A stretch of 64,000 nt of DNA from Guillardia theta CCMP2712. Its lineage: Eukaryota > Cryptophyceae > Pyrenomonadales > Geminigeraceae. The notes beneath the pieces are model-generated. The model made no database searches and was not told the DNA's origin. It saw only the letters and a list, made by a program, of their open reading frames with translations. The stretch lies in NCBI RefSeq assembly GCF_000315625.1, contig NW_005434608.1:85529-149528 (forward strand), read 5' to 3'. How positions within the stretch are numbered: position 1 is the first letter of the stretch; each line of letters opens with the position of its first letter. The position numbers and the translations under genes were made by a program. Shown here in pieces: positions 1 through 10,661 of the stretch.

Positions 1-199
1 CCACCCGCTCCCCACTCCCTCCCTCCCTCCTCCTCCTCTCCACCTCCTCCTCCTCTCCACTCCTCTCCTCTCCTCTGCTTCTCTCCTCCCGACTCCCTAC
101 ACCATCCCTCTGAAAACCCTTCACTACCTCACCACCCACCCCTCTTTCTCCCCGTTCTCCATAGGCAACAACCCCACCCTTTCTCCCCCAGAGCTACAG
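1..199. repeat. CT-rich low-complexity sequence at window edge
   Basis: The first 130 bases are nearly pure pyrimidine, made of repeated CTCC/CCTCCT words, followed by ordinary non-coding sequence. Similar tracts recur throughout the window in introns and spacers. No gene is seen here. Confidence 0.7.
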
Positions 200-329
200 G
201 TACACGACTAGACTAATGGCGACTGAGACTATCATGAGAGGAGGAGGAGGAGGAGGGGGAGGAGGAAAGGAGGAGAAGACGAAGGGATTGAGGAAGCAGA
301 ATGACTTCATTGTGAACTACAACCAGTGA
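200..329 (+). CDS. possible last exon of a gene entering from the left
   Basis: After a CTACAG acceptor-like site at 194-199 a frame stays open to the TGA at 327-329. It would encode about 42 residues with a glycine run (MRGGGGGGGGGK) and the tail RKQNDFIVNYNQ. An internal ATG at 216 could also start a 37-residue peptide. It would end convergently with the minus-strand gene whose stop is at 393. Function is not recognised; the call rests only on the open frame, the splice-like site and the coding-like tail. Confidence 0.25.
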
Positions 330-392
330 CTGCAGTTAGGACAAGCGTAGCTCTTGGCGCTGCTGGAGCAAGTCAGAAAGCAAACTTGCGGG

Positions 393-2320
393 TCACTCTA
401 CATGCCTCTCCCCCTTGACGTGCGAGCCCTTCGGGAGGGAGATCGGAGTTGTGCATGCCGGGCAGATACACAGCACCTTCTCGCAATCTTGACAGACCTG
501 GCACGTGTCACCGGCAGCCAACTAGCTCGAGCAGCCTTACTGTGTACATATATCGCAGGTAATCCAGGATTCTGACCCACCGCTTGCATTCACATCGAAC
601 CTGCTGTCATGTCAGCACTAAGAGGTTGGCGCTGGCTCTGATCCACCTGCAGCCAGTGGTTGGCCACGCGGTCCTCGCCGTCCTCTTCCCCTTTCCATGT
701 CTCCATCAAGAGGACGGGTCCTGCTCGTAGCGTGAGAGGGGGGAGAGGTGATGGGGGAGTGAAGATGGAATGGGTGGCGAAGGAAGAGGATTAGGAGGGC
801 GGGAGGAGGAAGAGGAAGAGTTGTGTGAAATGGATGGGGGAGGGGCGGGGGTTGCTAAGGCATGGAGGAGGAGATCATCGTGTTACCTCGTCGACATGCT
901 CCATCGACATGTTTCGATCGATAGTAAAAGGAAATCATAGACTGCACCCTTCTGCTCAGGAGAACAACACAGGCTTCAGTGCTCACCTTGATCGGCTTCT
1001 CCAGGCCGCTCCGGTTCAGCTACATCCAACTCAAACAAGGACAGATCTCATTCAGCCTACCAAGGAACCAAAGTTCTTCCCGTGTTTCTCTTGCCCAGCT
1101 CGGAAATTTTTTGCCTGTCCTGAATTCCAAATCTAAAGAGCGGAACGTGTGAGATATCTGCGAGAAGTCGCTCTGAAGTTTCATGACCTCGTATGGCAAG
1201 CTTGCTTCAAACGCCTCTGGCTTGTGCATCGCTCGCTCAATCTCCTGTCTCGCGGCCTGATGGCAAACATTAGGATACATGAAAGCCTTGGCGGACAACT
1301 TTTGATAACCGTCTCAACAAAGTTGTTTGCACAAAGTCTCTCACACGCGAATTCACGGAATGTGCCAATGTCCCTGAAAAAACAATTTCAATATCAACGC
1401 TGTGTGATGAACTGTACAAGACCTGTAGCTGATTCTCTCTGCCTTGCGTCTAAGGACATAGTCCTGCGTTCTCGTCAACCCATGAGCAAACCTCGTGTGC
1501 ATCTTGTTGGACCTTGTAAAGAGGCTCCAGAGAAGCGAGGAACGCTTGCACCTGTGCCATCGTCTCATCAGAGGTCAAAGGTGGAATAAAGATATCGCAT
1601 ACCACTTCTTCCTTGTGCCCTTCAGGACACACAAAGCTTGTCGTGGCAAACAGGTTCTCTGGTGTGTATTCGCATTCTCCTTGCCATTCCGGCACCTCAG
1701 CCTGCCAAAGGAAATCATCGTGAGTGATCATCAGACTTCAGTGAGCGGAGGGTGTACCTGATAGCTTGCACCCACCCTTGATCGCATGACCCCGCTGTCA
1801 GCTACTCCCCACCTACATCAAGTTTGAGACAAGAGGCGAGTACCTCTGAGCAAACCTTTGCGTTATCTCACGATTCGCTCGCTTCTTTCTTGCAACCCAA
1901 CCCTCTGGATGCATGGCATATTCGTGCCTCAAGCGAAGAATTTCTTGTGAAATCATCGTCATCGATTCATATGTATGTGATACCGAGGAACTTCTCACCG
2001 AGCAGTGCACTCTTGTTATCATCGTCTTCTCTTTGCGCTTCAGTAGAATTTCGGGTGAGCTGACGAAAAATCCCCAGGAGAGCTTCAGGCGAGGATTGCA
2101 GCACTACACTTTCTTTTTGCTTGTCAATGGTTGTATTCCTGCGACAAGAGCAGTCATCGGATGATGAGCAGTGAAACACTGAGTACAAGAGCTCTTCAGC
2201 CTCCTTGGTCCTTGCTTTCTTAGTAGGCGGTCCAGCATCAGCCGAAGTGCTGCATTGTGTAGTCGACTTCTCATCTTCTTCTGCGACATCAGGCTGTATA
2301 TCCATGCTACATGCAGCCAT
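393..2320 (-). CDS. unrecognised multi-exon gene with Cys-rich C-terminus
   Basis: Several minus-strand blocks read like exons of one gene. The first (about 2320-2000, ATG at 2318-2320, start uncertain) is acidic and Cys/Ser-rich with a basic PTKKARTK patch. The next (about 1960-1830) contains EILRLRHEYAMHPEGWV. Another (about 1695-1525) contains CPEGHKEEVVCDIFIPPL. Another (about 1300-1100) is helical and contains ARQEIERAMHKPEAF. Then comes 698-640 (DRVANHWLQ, donor GTGGAT), and a last exon (about 519-393) has closely spaced cysteines, CQVCQDC...CICPAC, like a zinc knuckle or degenerate RING end, with stop TGA at 393-395. Intervening sequence carries stops in these frames and plausible GT/AG borders. 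I recognise no family; the Cys cluster suggests metal binding. One gene versus two is unresolved. Confidence 0.45.
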
Positions 2321-2900
2321 GTTCTTGTGCAGCGATTCTAGCAATTCCACCTAGATACCCCGATTAGAAGATGAATCGACTCATCCAGCAAGATCGATCA
2401 CAATCATTCGCTTCAAGAATCGTAAACTCTCCTAAGCACAGAAACTCTCCCGTCATCTCCCTTCCCACTTCTCCTCAATTGACCCATTCCCTCAGCTTCC
2501 ATTTTCCCTTTCCCTCCACCCTTCTCTTTGTTCCGGCTCTCAGCTCATATCTCACCACTCTTCGCTTGCTGATCACGTCTGAGGTTCGCTTGTCCCTCGA
2601 ATTCAATCCACTCTCCTGTTCTCTTCACCTGTCTTGTCCTCACCTCACTTCTATCTCCGTTCTCTTCACCTGTCTTGACCTCACCTCACTTCCATCTTCC
2701 CTTCTTCATGTCTCCTTGTCCCTCTTGCCACCCTGTCATAGCTTTCCTCCTGCGTTACCCTGCCATGGTTCTACGCCAAATCTAAAATTCTGCCATACTT
2801 TTTCCCGCGCAACCCCACGCCTCTGTGATCTCCGAGTACCTAGCTAAAGGAGTTAACTAATAAAACGTTGAAATCATACCAAAATGTTTACTCAAATTCA
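2321..2900. other. pyrimidine-rich spacer with a 42-bp tandem duplication
   Basis: This stretch upstream of the minus-strand gene has no convincing gene. A long plus-strand open frame (2371-2847) exists only because the sequence is CT-rich and gives a Ser/Leu/Pro-biased product. Positions 2613-2654 and 2655-2695 are two adjacent copies of a unit containing CTCTTCACCTGTCTTG. Confidence 0.6.
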
Positions 2901-2934
2901 CATTGTGGTACCTCGTTCAGATCAGTCGCCTGCT

Positions 2935-3230
2935 GATCGTCGCCCACCTGACTCGACGCATGAGCCCGCGGGCCGCTCGCTCGGAGGGCCGGCGGCCGTC
3001 TGAGGCGAGCCCCGGACGCTTCCGACACTGACACGGCCAGTCACAAGTCCGATCCTTTACAACTTGTAGTATGATGACGGCCCGGGGGCTCGGACGGCGT
3101 GCGTGATCGACCCACGGTGGGCCCGATCCCAGCTCGCATCCCAGCTCGGAGTCGCCGCCCGCCGCGGGCCGGGCGGCCGGCCCTCCCGTGTGACTGTCAC
3201 GAGTGGCACCGCGGCCCGGGCCTGCCAGTG
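2935..3230. repeat. GC-rich intergenic block (family A)
   Basis: A sharply bounded, very GC-rich block of words such as GGCCGG, GACTCGG, CCCGGG and GTCACTG, unlike the flanking DNA. Similar blocks occur at 8255-8530, 23400-23930, 28265-28925, 46060-46320 and 48840-49020. Open frames inside are Arg/Gly/Pro-rich and not credible. I see no coding or RNA-gene signature; it may be a dispersed repeat or a CpG-rich regulatory region. Confidence 0.55.
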
Positions 3231-3324
3231 AGCGGCAAAGTTGGCATCCGCACATGTTGGTAGACCCGAGGTGTGAACCACGAATATGTGCTGAGCCGTA
3301 AACACAAAATCATCATGTTTTATA

Positions 3325-3336
3325 GGGGGTAGGGGT
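3325..3336 (+). promoter_or_regulatory. G-rich spacer motif GGGGGTAGGGGT
   Basis: One of several copies of GGGGTAGGGGT found only in spacers of this window, here about 430 bp upstream of the LPA1-like start. A related GGGGTAGGGTAGGG stands at 3416-3431. Its role is unknown; it could be a factor-binding site or a G-quadruplex former. Confidence 0.35.
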
Positions 3337-3765
3337 ATTTGAAACCTCTTCAAGAAGGGGTCATATTCACTATGAAAACAAGGGGATGCGGTTGAATGGT
3401 TCATGAAAACATCGAAGGGGTAGGGTAGGGTGGGTCTCATAAGCCCCGAAATGCAGGGTAGAGTCGAAATGAGGCCGACGATAGCAGAAGCCTTGTGAAT
3501 GGAGCAAACAGAGGGAGAGAGGAAAGATGAAAGGAGAACATGAGCAAAGATCACCAGGGTGGATGAGGGTAGATACCATCATGTGCTCTGTTCTTGTGCA
3601 AGTTTGTCCTCACTAACATCAAGAAAGCTAAGACCTTTCCCATTGAGCTTGTGTTGCACTGGCAGCCCTTTTGCATACATCTTGTTGTCCAGTTGAAATT
3701 GAATTTTTTGGTTTCCAGCTTGCATGAGGAAGTGAAGAAATCTGCGTGTTTTGTCAACTGGAGCA

Positions 3766-4827
3766 ATGAACACCAGAACGAGTTTGGCTGTTATCCTGCT
3801 TGCGCTTTGCTTCCATGGCTCCCTTTGCTTCCTGCCAGCAGGGTTTGCTGGTTTTCAGCGGCACGCATGCAGATCGTCTTCGATGAGATCTGCTGCCGCG
3901 AGGAGGGTGACAATCATGTCGGACAAAGAAGACTTCCTCAACCGTGACATCGGTGGCTTCACGCAGAAGCAGAGGTTCCGAGAGGAGATTGAGTCTCCCT
4001 TCCGCAAGATTCGCCTCTTTCTTTTCCCGGCTGCAGCAGCCTCCGCAGCTCTCGGCGCCTTCATCGCAGGTACAAGGCTGCTGGCGATCAGCACTGGCGT
4101 CACGGGCTACGACTTCGACCAGACCCTTCAGAACTTCGGCATTGACGTGCTGGGAGCGACGGGCTTCGCTCTCCTCTACTGGAACGACCTCAACGCACGC
4201 GACCGAGACCTCGTCCGCATCGCTCGCTCCGGCAAGCTCTCCACCCTCACCCTCAAGATCGTCAGCGAGACCGGGAGGGAGGCGAGCTTGCCCATGAAGG
4301 CCTTCCGGAAGCAGAGGAGGATAGCTATCATAGCAGGAGGGAAAGATGTTGTGCAGGTGGCGCGTGAGATGGCCAGGGCGGGAGCCGAGGATCTGACAAA
4401 GGTGGGAGCCATCGTGCTTCCCCTCCAGCTCGACCAAGTCGGCGAGCTCGACCCAGCAGAGGTCGAGGGACTGAGAAGAGCCGTTGGAGTCCCGGAGGCC
4501 GCGGAAGGGAAGGAAGAGGCGGACTCCGAGTCTCTCCTCCCCTGTCTGGCTGCTCCGCTCTTTGTTGAGAAGTGGAAGGATTGGATCCAAGACGAGCAGA
4601 AGCGTGCTGTAGACCAGGTAAGGACCTGTCCTGGGTCCTGCCTACTTGACACGCTGACCTGCTTCCACAAGGGGCTGGATCTCAAGAACGGCATCACGAT
4701 CTACGTTGAGAGGAGCGGATACATCAAGAAGCGATCCGCCGGAATTCCCTCCTGGTCTCGCTCACTTTCTTCTTCCACTCCGCCCTCAGCCTCCCTCACT
4801 CTCTGCCTTACCTCGATCACAAGATGA
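3766..4827 (+). CDS. LPA1: LPA1/REP27-like photosystem II assembly protein, plastid-targeted
   Basis: Exon 1 is 3766-4617, intron 4618-4671 (54 bp), then exon 2, about 335 residues. The start ATG at 3766 gives a signal peptide (SLAVILLALCFHGSLC) followed directly by a Phe (CFLPAGFAGF) and an Arg/Ser-rich stretch, the layout of a bipartite leader for a secondary plastid. The body matches Low PSII Accumulation 1/REP27 (DUF3493): an FREEIESPFRKIRLFLFP entry, a first membrane helix (AAAASAALGAFIAG), and a second near FGIDVLGATGFALLYW. After these comes the soluble C-terminal region with WIQDEQKRAVDQ and the basic KKRSAGIPSW near the end. Plant LPA1 also has TPR repeats, which are absent here. Known members help insert or fold the D1 protein in thylakoids. 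The tail is uncertain: it may stop at 4827 or splice at a GTCTCG donor and stop at 4847. Confidence 0.85.
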   Translation: MNTRTSLAVILLALCFHGSLCFLPAGFAGFQRHACRSSSMRSAAARRVTIMSDKEDFLNRDIGGFTQKQRFREEIESPFRKIRLFLFPAAAASAALGAFIAGTRLLAISTGVTGYDFDQTLQNFGIDVLGATGFALLYWNDLNARDRDLVRIARSGKLSTLTLKIVSETGREASLPMKAFRKQRRIAIIAGGKDVVQVAREMARAGAEDLTKVGAIVLPLQLDQVGELDPAEVEGLRRAVGVPEAAEGKEEADSESLLPCLAAPLFVEKWKDWIQDEQKRAVDQVRTCPGSCLLDTLTCFHKGLDLKNGITIYVERSGYIKKRSAGIPSWSRSLSSSTPPSASLTLCLTSITR

Positions 4828-5083
4828 TTTGCCAACCACCAGCCTGACGACTCTCCCAGGAGAACTTTAGCTGAGGATACCAAGGCACGGAATCGCCCTT
4901 ACGGTTTGTTGCTCGTCGCCTGATGACGATCAAGTGATTCGACCTTGTGCGTCAGGGATGCCGGAGTTCTTCTAGATAGAGACGAGGAGGGAGAAGGAGG
5001 AAGTGGCAGCGAGCGGCTATTTCCTCATCGTCACCTTGTCTTGTGCTGTATTATCAAGATGATCGGAGGCTTCTCCTCCACTT

Positions 5084-7986
5084 TCACGCCTGGTTTCCCA
5101 TCCTCTCCTTGTTGCTAGAGTTCCTCATGATCCCCTGACCTCGAGCAGAGGAGTGCCGGCAGATCGGGCTCTCTGCCGGGAGAAACGTCACACTGCAAGC
5201 AGTAAGGCGTTCTTTCTCACCGAGACCAAGCTCAATCGCGTCCTCCAGCTCAAGGATCCGCTGAGAGCCGCTGTCCTCCGACATGCCTAATATCAGAGGA
5301 TTCAGTGGAGGTCAGCAAGGGGAAGGAGCAACGCACGGTGCTGGTAGCGCAGCCCACTGCGGATCAGGTTGCGAACATCGTCTGTCCTCTCGTTGAGGTT
5401 CAGCAGCATAGCCCCGACCACTCTCCTGCTCCCCCGACACCAGTCACGAGGCAGAAAGGTTAGACGGGAACTTCATTCTACCTGTCCCGCAAGTAGTACA
5501 CGATTCCCTTTTCCCACAGGCCCCAGGGCTTCGCGTCGTCCTTGTTCTTAGCATCTGCATAAGTCTGAGAACCCTCCTCTACCCCCTTCCCCTCCTGTCT
5601 CCTCTACCCCCTTCCCCTCCTGTCTCCACCTCCTCACCTTCCCCTCACACCCTCTCATCCTCCTCTTCACCTGTGTCGCTCTCTTGCGCTACAAGGCCGT
5701 TGGGGTCAAACCTTCCAGAGGTCTGCGCAATGCTGTACATCTCCCTGGAGCAGGGGCGTGAGAACAGTGAGGGAGCAGAGAGAATTCCAGACATGGTGGA
5801 GTCGATGTCACCCAGCACAACCACGTCTAGGCCAAGAGGACCGCCATGCGAGCTTACGACCGAGAGATGATTGTACGCCTGAATGTGAAGCCCCCGGTCA
5901 AGAACGGCAAAACATCAGGCTCAAGAGGGCAGCAGAGGGATATGTCAGGGTTGTGCTGGAGGAGGCTAGAAAAGACACAGAGGGAAAGGAAGGCAGGACG
6001 AGCATATGGGGGTAAGAGAGGGGAGAACGGGCATGTCACCTCGCGGCCATTCAGCGACATATTCCTTGCAGCAAGAGCGCCGCTATAGAAACTACACAAC
6101 ATGTTCAGAAACCTCGTCTCTCCACTGCTACTCCAACCTGTGATCATAGCTTTGCATCCTTCTTCGCCCCAATACTTGGTCAGGGTAGCTGAAAAGTCTT
6201 ATCAAGACGGAGAGCAGCTCAGTTAGAACTACCTCGCAGTGTCGCCAGCCACGTAGATGTCAGTTCGCGCAAGCATCTCACTGTTTACCATAACCCCTTT
6301 GGACTGAACATTCATCAGCATGTTCATCGTATAGACAAGCAAGAGAAACCTTCGAGTCAATCTCGAGCCCCGATGCCTCCGCAAGCTCTACGTTACCCTC
6401 CAGGTGTGTAGGCGCAAAGACTACATGATCGCAGTCCAGCTGAGTCTTTTCAAAGCCCTAAAAAAGATGTCAAACACATGGATTGACCAGTTCATTCCAA
6501 GTCTTCTCACCTGTAGGACGAGGTTCAAATTGAAGTGCTTCTTATCCACGGGCTCACAGATCTGAAGGACCATGTGGTATGGCCTCTCCTGGACACCCAT
6601 TGCTCGAAGCAGTTCCGTCATGTAATCTGAAAAGTAAACGGGAACATAGCGATAGAGCGCTCCCGGCTCGACATACGCGTGTATAATCTCGACCTGGAAT
6701 CATGTCATGTTGACAACTGCTGCTCAGGGTTTTCTCACCTGCTTGCTGCTCCCTTCAGTCTTCAGCTTGCTAGCTACTTCGCAGCCAAGAAAGCCACCGC
6801 CAACCACAACGATCTTCTTGACCTCTCCATTCCTCACCATTTTCTGCACACGCTCGAAGTCTTTGACCTTCCTCAAGTTTGTCACATGCTTCTTCAGGTG
6901 ATCTGGAACGCCGGGCAACTTGGCTTCCTTGCATCCTGTAGCGAGCAAACATTTCCCAAAGGATACAACTCGACCGTCTGACAGCGTGACGACTTTGTTC
7001 TCAACGTCCAGAGAGACAACATGCGCCGTCGTGCAGATCTCGACATTCTTTCCAAGTGGCTGGGAGGACAACTTCGGCAGGAGGTCTGACTTGCCAGAGG
7101 AGGCTGTGAATGAAGTTATCATCTGCCTTCCCGTCTCCTTCCCAACGAACGTTCCAGAGTAGAGCCTCGACCCCTGCTGGTCGTCGAAGTTGTAGCGATC
7201 AGATACAACAAGTATCTCGGCTTCAGGATCGTTCTGCGTGAGCACGGCCAGCGCCGATTGTGCAACCACTGCCTTGGGGTGGGCTATGATGATGTACTTG
7301 AAGATCTTGGTCGGGATAACAGGAAGAGGCTCTGAGAAATTTCCGGAGTGTGTTGTGTTGAATCTGCTCAACCGAACGTCTTCGAGAGGCCCAGCAAGAG
7401 AGTTTGCTTGCATCGAGTCTTTGTCGCCCCACATCCATATCGCAATGCCAGCGCCAATGGCGGCAGCAGCAGATCCAAGTCTCGTGTACGACGATGAGGA
7501 GGAGGATGAGGAGTAGGAGGAAGAGGATGACGAGGAAGAGGATGAGGATGTAGAGAAGGACTGACGAACTAAGAACTTGGGTGTAGCTTCGACCCCACCC
7601 ATTCCTCGTCCAACACGGTCTCCTTTCCATCGAAATGCACACGGAAACTCACTGAGCGACCTTAGGGACGGTTCGGCAGGTCTTGCTGCCGATGTTGTGA
7701 CCTTAGAAAACTGGGCGATACGAACATGCCAACAGAGATGATACGGAGGACGAGCGAGATTGCATCGCTGAACCTTAGCAGTTCCTTGAGACGAAGGAAG
7801 AGAGTTTAAGGTGGGAACTTGGGAAGGCAATGCGGATGAAGGAGCAAGGGAGGAAGAGGAGGCTGGACGAGGGAGATGATGATGATGAGGTTTGGTTGAG
7901 GCTCTGCTGAGGAGAGGACGAAGGGGAGGAAGAGAGAAAGGCTGCAGCATCCCCCATGCTAGCTTCCTACCGGTCGGCGGCGGCAT
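5084..7986 (-). CDS. AIFM1: apoptosis-inducing factor (AIFM1-like) flavoprotein, first FAD motif degenerate
   Basis: Ten exons (7986-6739, 6693-6511, 6457-6350, 6303-6233, 6188-6138, 6091-6040, 5878-5651, 5564-5482, 5425-5337, 5286-5084) join in frame to about 771 residues. The N-terminus is basic and Ser-rich like a mitochondrial presequence, with a Ser run at about 146-166 and a membrane segment (AAAAIGAGIAIWMW) at about 173-186. The NAD-binding motif VVVGGGFLGCEVA (393-405) and the LLATGCKE strand match AIF. Later exons carry the AIF landmarks LDCDHVVFAPT, YVAGDTA, a YDH...GALAARNM segment, HLSVVSSHGGPLGLDVV, and the C-terminal beta strands KGIVYYLRD and VVGAMLLNL. Known AIF is an NAD(P)H oxidoreductase of the mitochondrial intermembrane space that supports respiratory-complex biogenesis. 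Odd: the family's first dinucleotide motif (GGGTAA-type) is replaced by AHPKAVVAQ. The gene ends convergently with LPA1, about 250 bp away. Confidence 0.88.
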
Positions 7987-8700
7987 TGCCGCTCAAGCGA
8001 GAAAACGAACCGGTGGTAACACTCGTATGTGGGGTGGTATGCATATGAACGTGGGTAGAGGGTACATTCTTGCTCTTCATTACGGGTACTTTTCAGATGA
8101 ATTGTGCACTTAAAAGGTAGGGTGAGCATAGTTGAGTATGGGTACTTTAGAATAAATCAGGGCTGTGGGTACCGTCACCAGACAAGGCCCGTGGGGTGGC
8201 GGGGACTTTGTGAAATCACATAAAATGTAACGGTTAGATAACGATATCACCGTCACTGAGCAAGGAGCCGCCTCAGTCGGAGGCGGCCCGGGCCCGGGGC
8301 CGCCCGCCGACTCGTGACGACTCGGACGGTCGGACGGCGGACTCAGCAGTGACCGTCCGTGGACAGCGGCCGGGCCACCGGCGCCCGTGGCCCGGTCGCT
8401 GCCGGGCCCGGCACTCAGAAGGGTGACGGGGCACTGAGCGGTGGCACTGAACCGTGCCGCCGGGCCGGCCGTTGAACTGGCCGGGCAGTGGTACGGTAGT
8501 ACTGAGCGGCCGCCGGGCAGTAGAACCATTGAATTGCATCCGAAGTTCAACCGGGATACTCGGAAAGACGGCTGATTCATTCACTTGCCGCGAACTTGTT
8601 TCCTCCAAGTCTCAAAGACTTCCGTTGACAACTTCTTGACTTTGGACGACTCGTGCTGATGGCACAACCGTTACACCACAAGGCCCACGAGGAAGAGGAG
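7987..8700. other. spacer upstream of the AIF gene with GC-rich block
   Basis: Nothing coding is supported. Positions 7990-8180 hold several GGGTAC/GGGTAG words and TATA-poor sequence immediately upstream of the AIF start. Positions 8255-8530 are a GC-rich family A block (GGCCCGGGCCCGGGGCC, CGGACGGTCGGACGG). The downstream end of the next minus-strand gene is at 8701. Confidence 0.55.
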
Positions 8701-10082
8701 TCAAACCTTTCTCAGCTTGCGAACCAAGACCACCAAGTCCTCCAAGACCTGCACCATCACAACAAGTTGAGACACGGTGCTATGACGGCGAGCAGCAGCG
8801 GAGGACTCACATCGTTCCCGTTGAGATTGGCTTCTTTTATCTGTTCGAGGATCTGAGAGATGCACGTCAGAGAGATCATATGGAGGGACATCGCGATCAA
8901 CACCATAGCGATGCTTTGAAAATCCTTCAACTTGACAAATCTCTTCAGGTCTGCCATCCATTCCTCTGGCGAGCATGGGACTGCTACGCCTAACGGTATT
9001 GCGTCTTGCTCCGTATCGTTCATGTGGCTCCCTTCCATGGCTTCTCCTTGATAACAAGGAGATCAGAGCTCTGTTAGGCCCACGGAAGAGATTTCTTGTT
9101 GGTGATCAGTATGGAAGAGATTTCTTGTTGGTGATCAGTATGGAAGAGATTTCTTGTTGGTGATCAGTATGGAAGAGATTTCTTGTTGGTGATCAGTATG
9201 TTCGTCACCTGACATCTTTGCCCTCACCCCCTCTAGGTACGCTTCAAGCACACGTTCCGCCTTGCCGTCGAACTTGCACTTTCGCTTCATGTACTCCAAC
9301 GCCGCGAGCTCTGTCACGAGAGAGCTGATCATCAATCGAGCATTCGACTGTATCACAGCATACCCAGCTTTGTTGGGATGTTTGTTGCAGAATCCTTGAC
9401 ACAGTTTGTGAGCATCCTGACCTATCAAACGAGTCAGCCATGCAGGTCGAGTCGAATACAAATCGATTCCTTTCTTTCATTGATGGTCGACGGGTTGCCG
9501 TTGAGATCGAACCTTGAAGATTCGATAAGGTCCAGTAAGACAGCATCCATCTCTATCCCGTCCACCACCACCACCCCCTTCTCAAGCTCCCCATCGTCCG
9601 CGTCGATCTGAATCTCATTCAGCCTTGCGCTGATCCACTTCTTGTCGTTCATCGCCTTCAGGTCTGCATTCCGGAACTGCTTCGGAATGTCCTCCTCCTT
9701 GGCCCATATATCATCCCCCTCCCTGACATACTCCTCTTCGACATTGACCTCGTCGTCCTCAGACTTCTTCTTCGACTTTGACATCTTGTCCCTGAAGTGA
9801 GCCACTCTATCATAGAAATGCTCGTTGACCCGAAATCGTTCGTCCTCTTCCGATTCCTCTGCATTGGCAAGGCTTTCGAGTGAGCTGCCGCTCTCAAAGT
9901 TGCTGTGCAGCCGTCAGCGAGCTCAAGTTCCAACAAGCAACGTACCCTCCCATCAGTCTCAACACACAAGGCGCTAGTGCATGTCGATGCCAGCATCGCG
10001 GCTGAGTCAGTCCCATGATTGACGAGGACCCTGGAAGCGCCGCTAGCATGAACACCAACACAACCAGCGACGCGTCCGCCAT
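8701..10082 (-). CDS. unknown secretory-pathway protein with LRLMGG after signal peptide
   Basis: Five exons (10082-9946, 9902-9460, 9421-9209, 9046-8811, 8748-8701) join in frame to about 358 residues. The leader ADASLVVLVFMLAALPGSSS is a clear signal peptide, followed at 41-46 by LRLMGG, a variant of the LRGG motif seen in four other genes here. The next region is acidic (ESEEDERFRVNEHF, SEDDEVNVEEEYV). Cys-rich ICQDAHKLCQGFC follows, then a helical region, a hydrophobic helix (FQSIAMVLIAMSLHMISL) and a short tail VLEDLVVLVRKLRKV. I recognise no family. Intron 9047-9208 is largely a four-copy 29-bp minisatellite. A GGGGTAGGGGT word lies 36 bp upstream of the ATG. Confidence 0.7.
9088..9200. 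repeat. four-copy 29-bp minisatellite inside an intron
   Basis: The unit AGAGATTTCTTGTTGGTGAT followed by CAGTATGGA is repeated four times almost perfectly within intron 9047-9208 of the secretory gene. There are no spacers between units. It may change intron length between strains. Confidence 0.85.
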
Positions 10083-10661
10083 GTTGCTCGTTCGGTCTGG
10101 ACGTGGAATGAAATACCGGGGTAGGGGTACTGGGAGGACCGGTGATTTTGACTTCGATTTTGGGTAATAAAAGAGGGCTTTGTTTGAAAGTGGGTGTTCA
10201 TAGGTGGGGGTAACTGTGCAGTCGGATTGAAGGTATGGCGGCCGAGAAGGAAAGCGGAAGAGGCTGAGGGAGGAGGGGGTGAAGGGAGAAGCGAGGAGAC
10301 GTAGGAGAGGATGAGAGACGAGAAGAGACGGGAAGAGGGGAGGGGAGGGGAGGGGAGGGGAGAGGGGAGGGGAGGAGAGGAGAGGAGAGGAGAGGTGATG
10401 ATAGCGGAAGGAAGAGAGCACAGCAGTTCTGCGTTAGAAGGAATTTATGGGTGTGGACAGTGGGAGGGACCATGAGCAAGGAGAGTGAGGGGATGAGGAG
10501 GAATGGATGTTGGATAGGTTCTGCATTGCTATCATGAACATGAACATCACTGAAACTTACAGTAATAGCTTCAACAGGCTAATCAACATGGGAGGGGTCT
10601 AAGGTATGATGCGTTCAGACAAGAGCCATTGACGCAACACCTCGGTCTGATCACCCCTACC
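10083..10661. other. divergent promoter region with G-rich motif and GA tract
   Basis: This region lies between a minus-strand gene (start 10082) and the DUF2009 gene (start 10662), so it should hold both promoters. GGGGTAGGGGT is at 10118-10128. A purine tract of GGGGA/GGAGA words fills about 10310-10400. No TATA box is evident and nothing coding is supported. Confidence 0.5.

Noticed and set aside
2371-2847. 158-codon plus frame in CT-rich DNA
   Set aside because: Composition follows the pyrimidine bias and a 42-bp tandem duplication; no domain, no splice context.
3325-3336. Telomere-like repeat interpretation of GGGGTAGGGGT
   Set aside because: Copies are single or in 45-bp units inside spacers, never a simple terminal array.
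3754-4590. 278-codon minus frame
   Set aside because: Antisense shadow of the well-supported LPA1-like exon.
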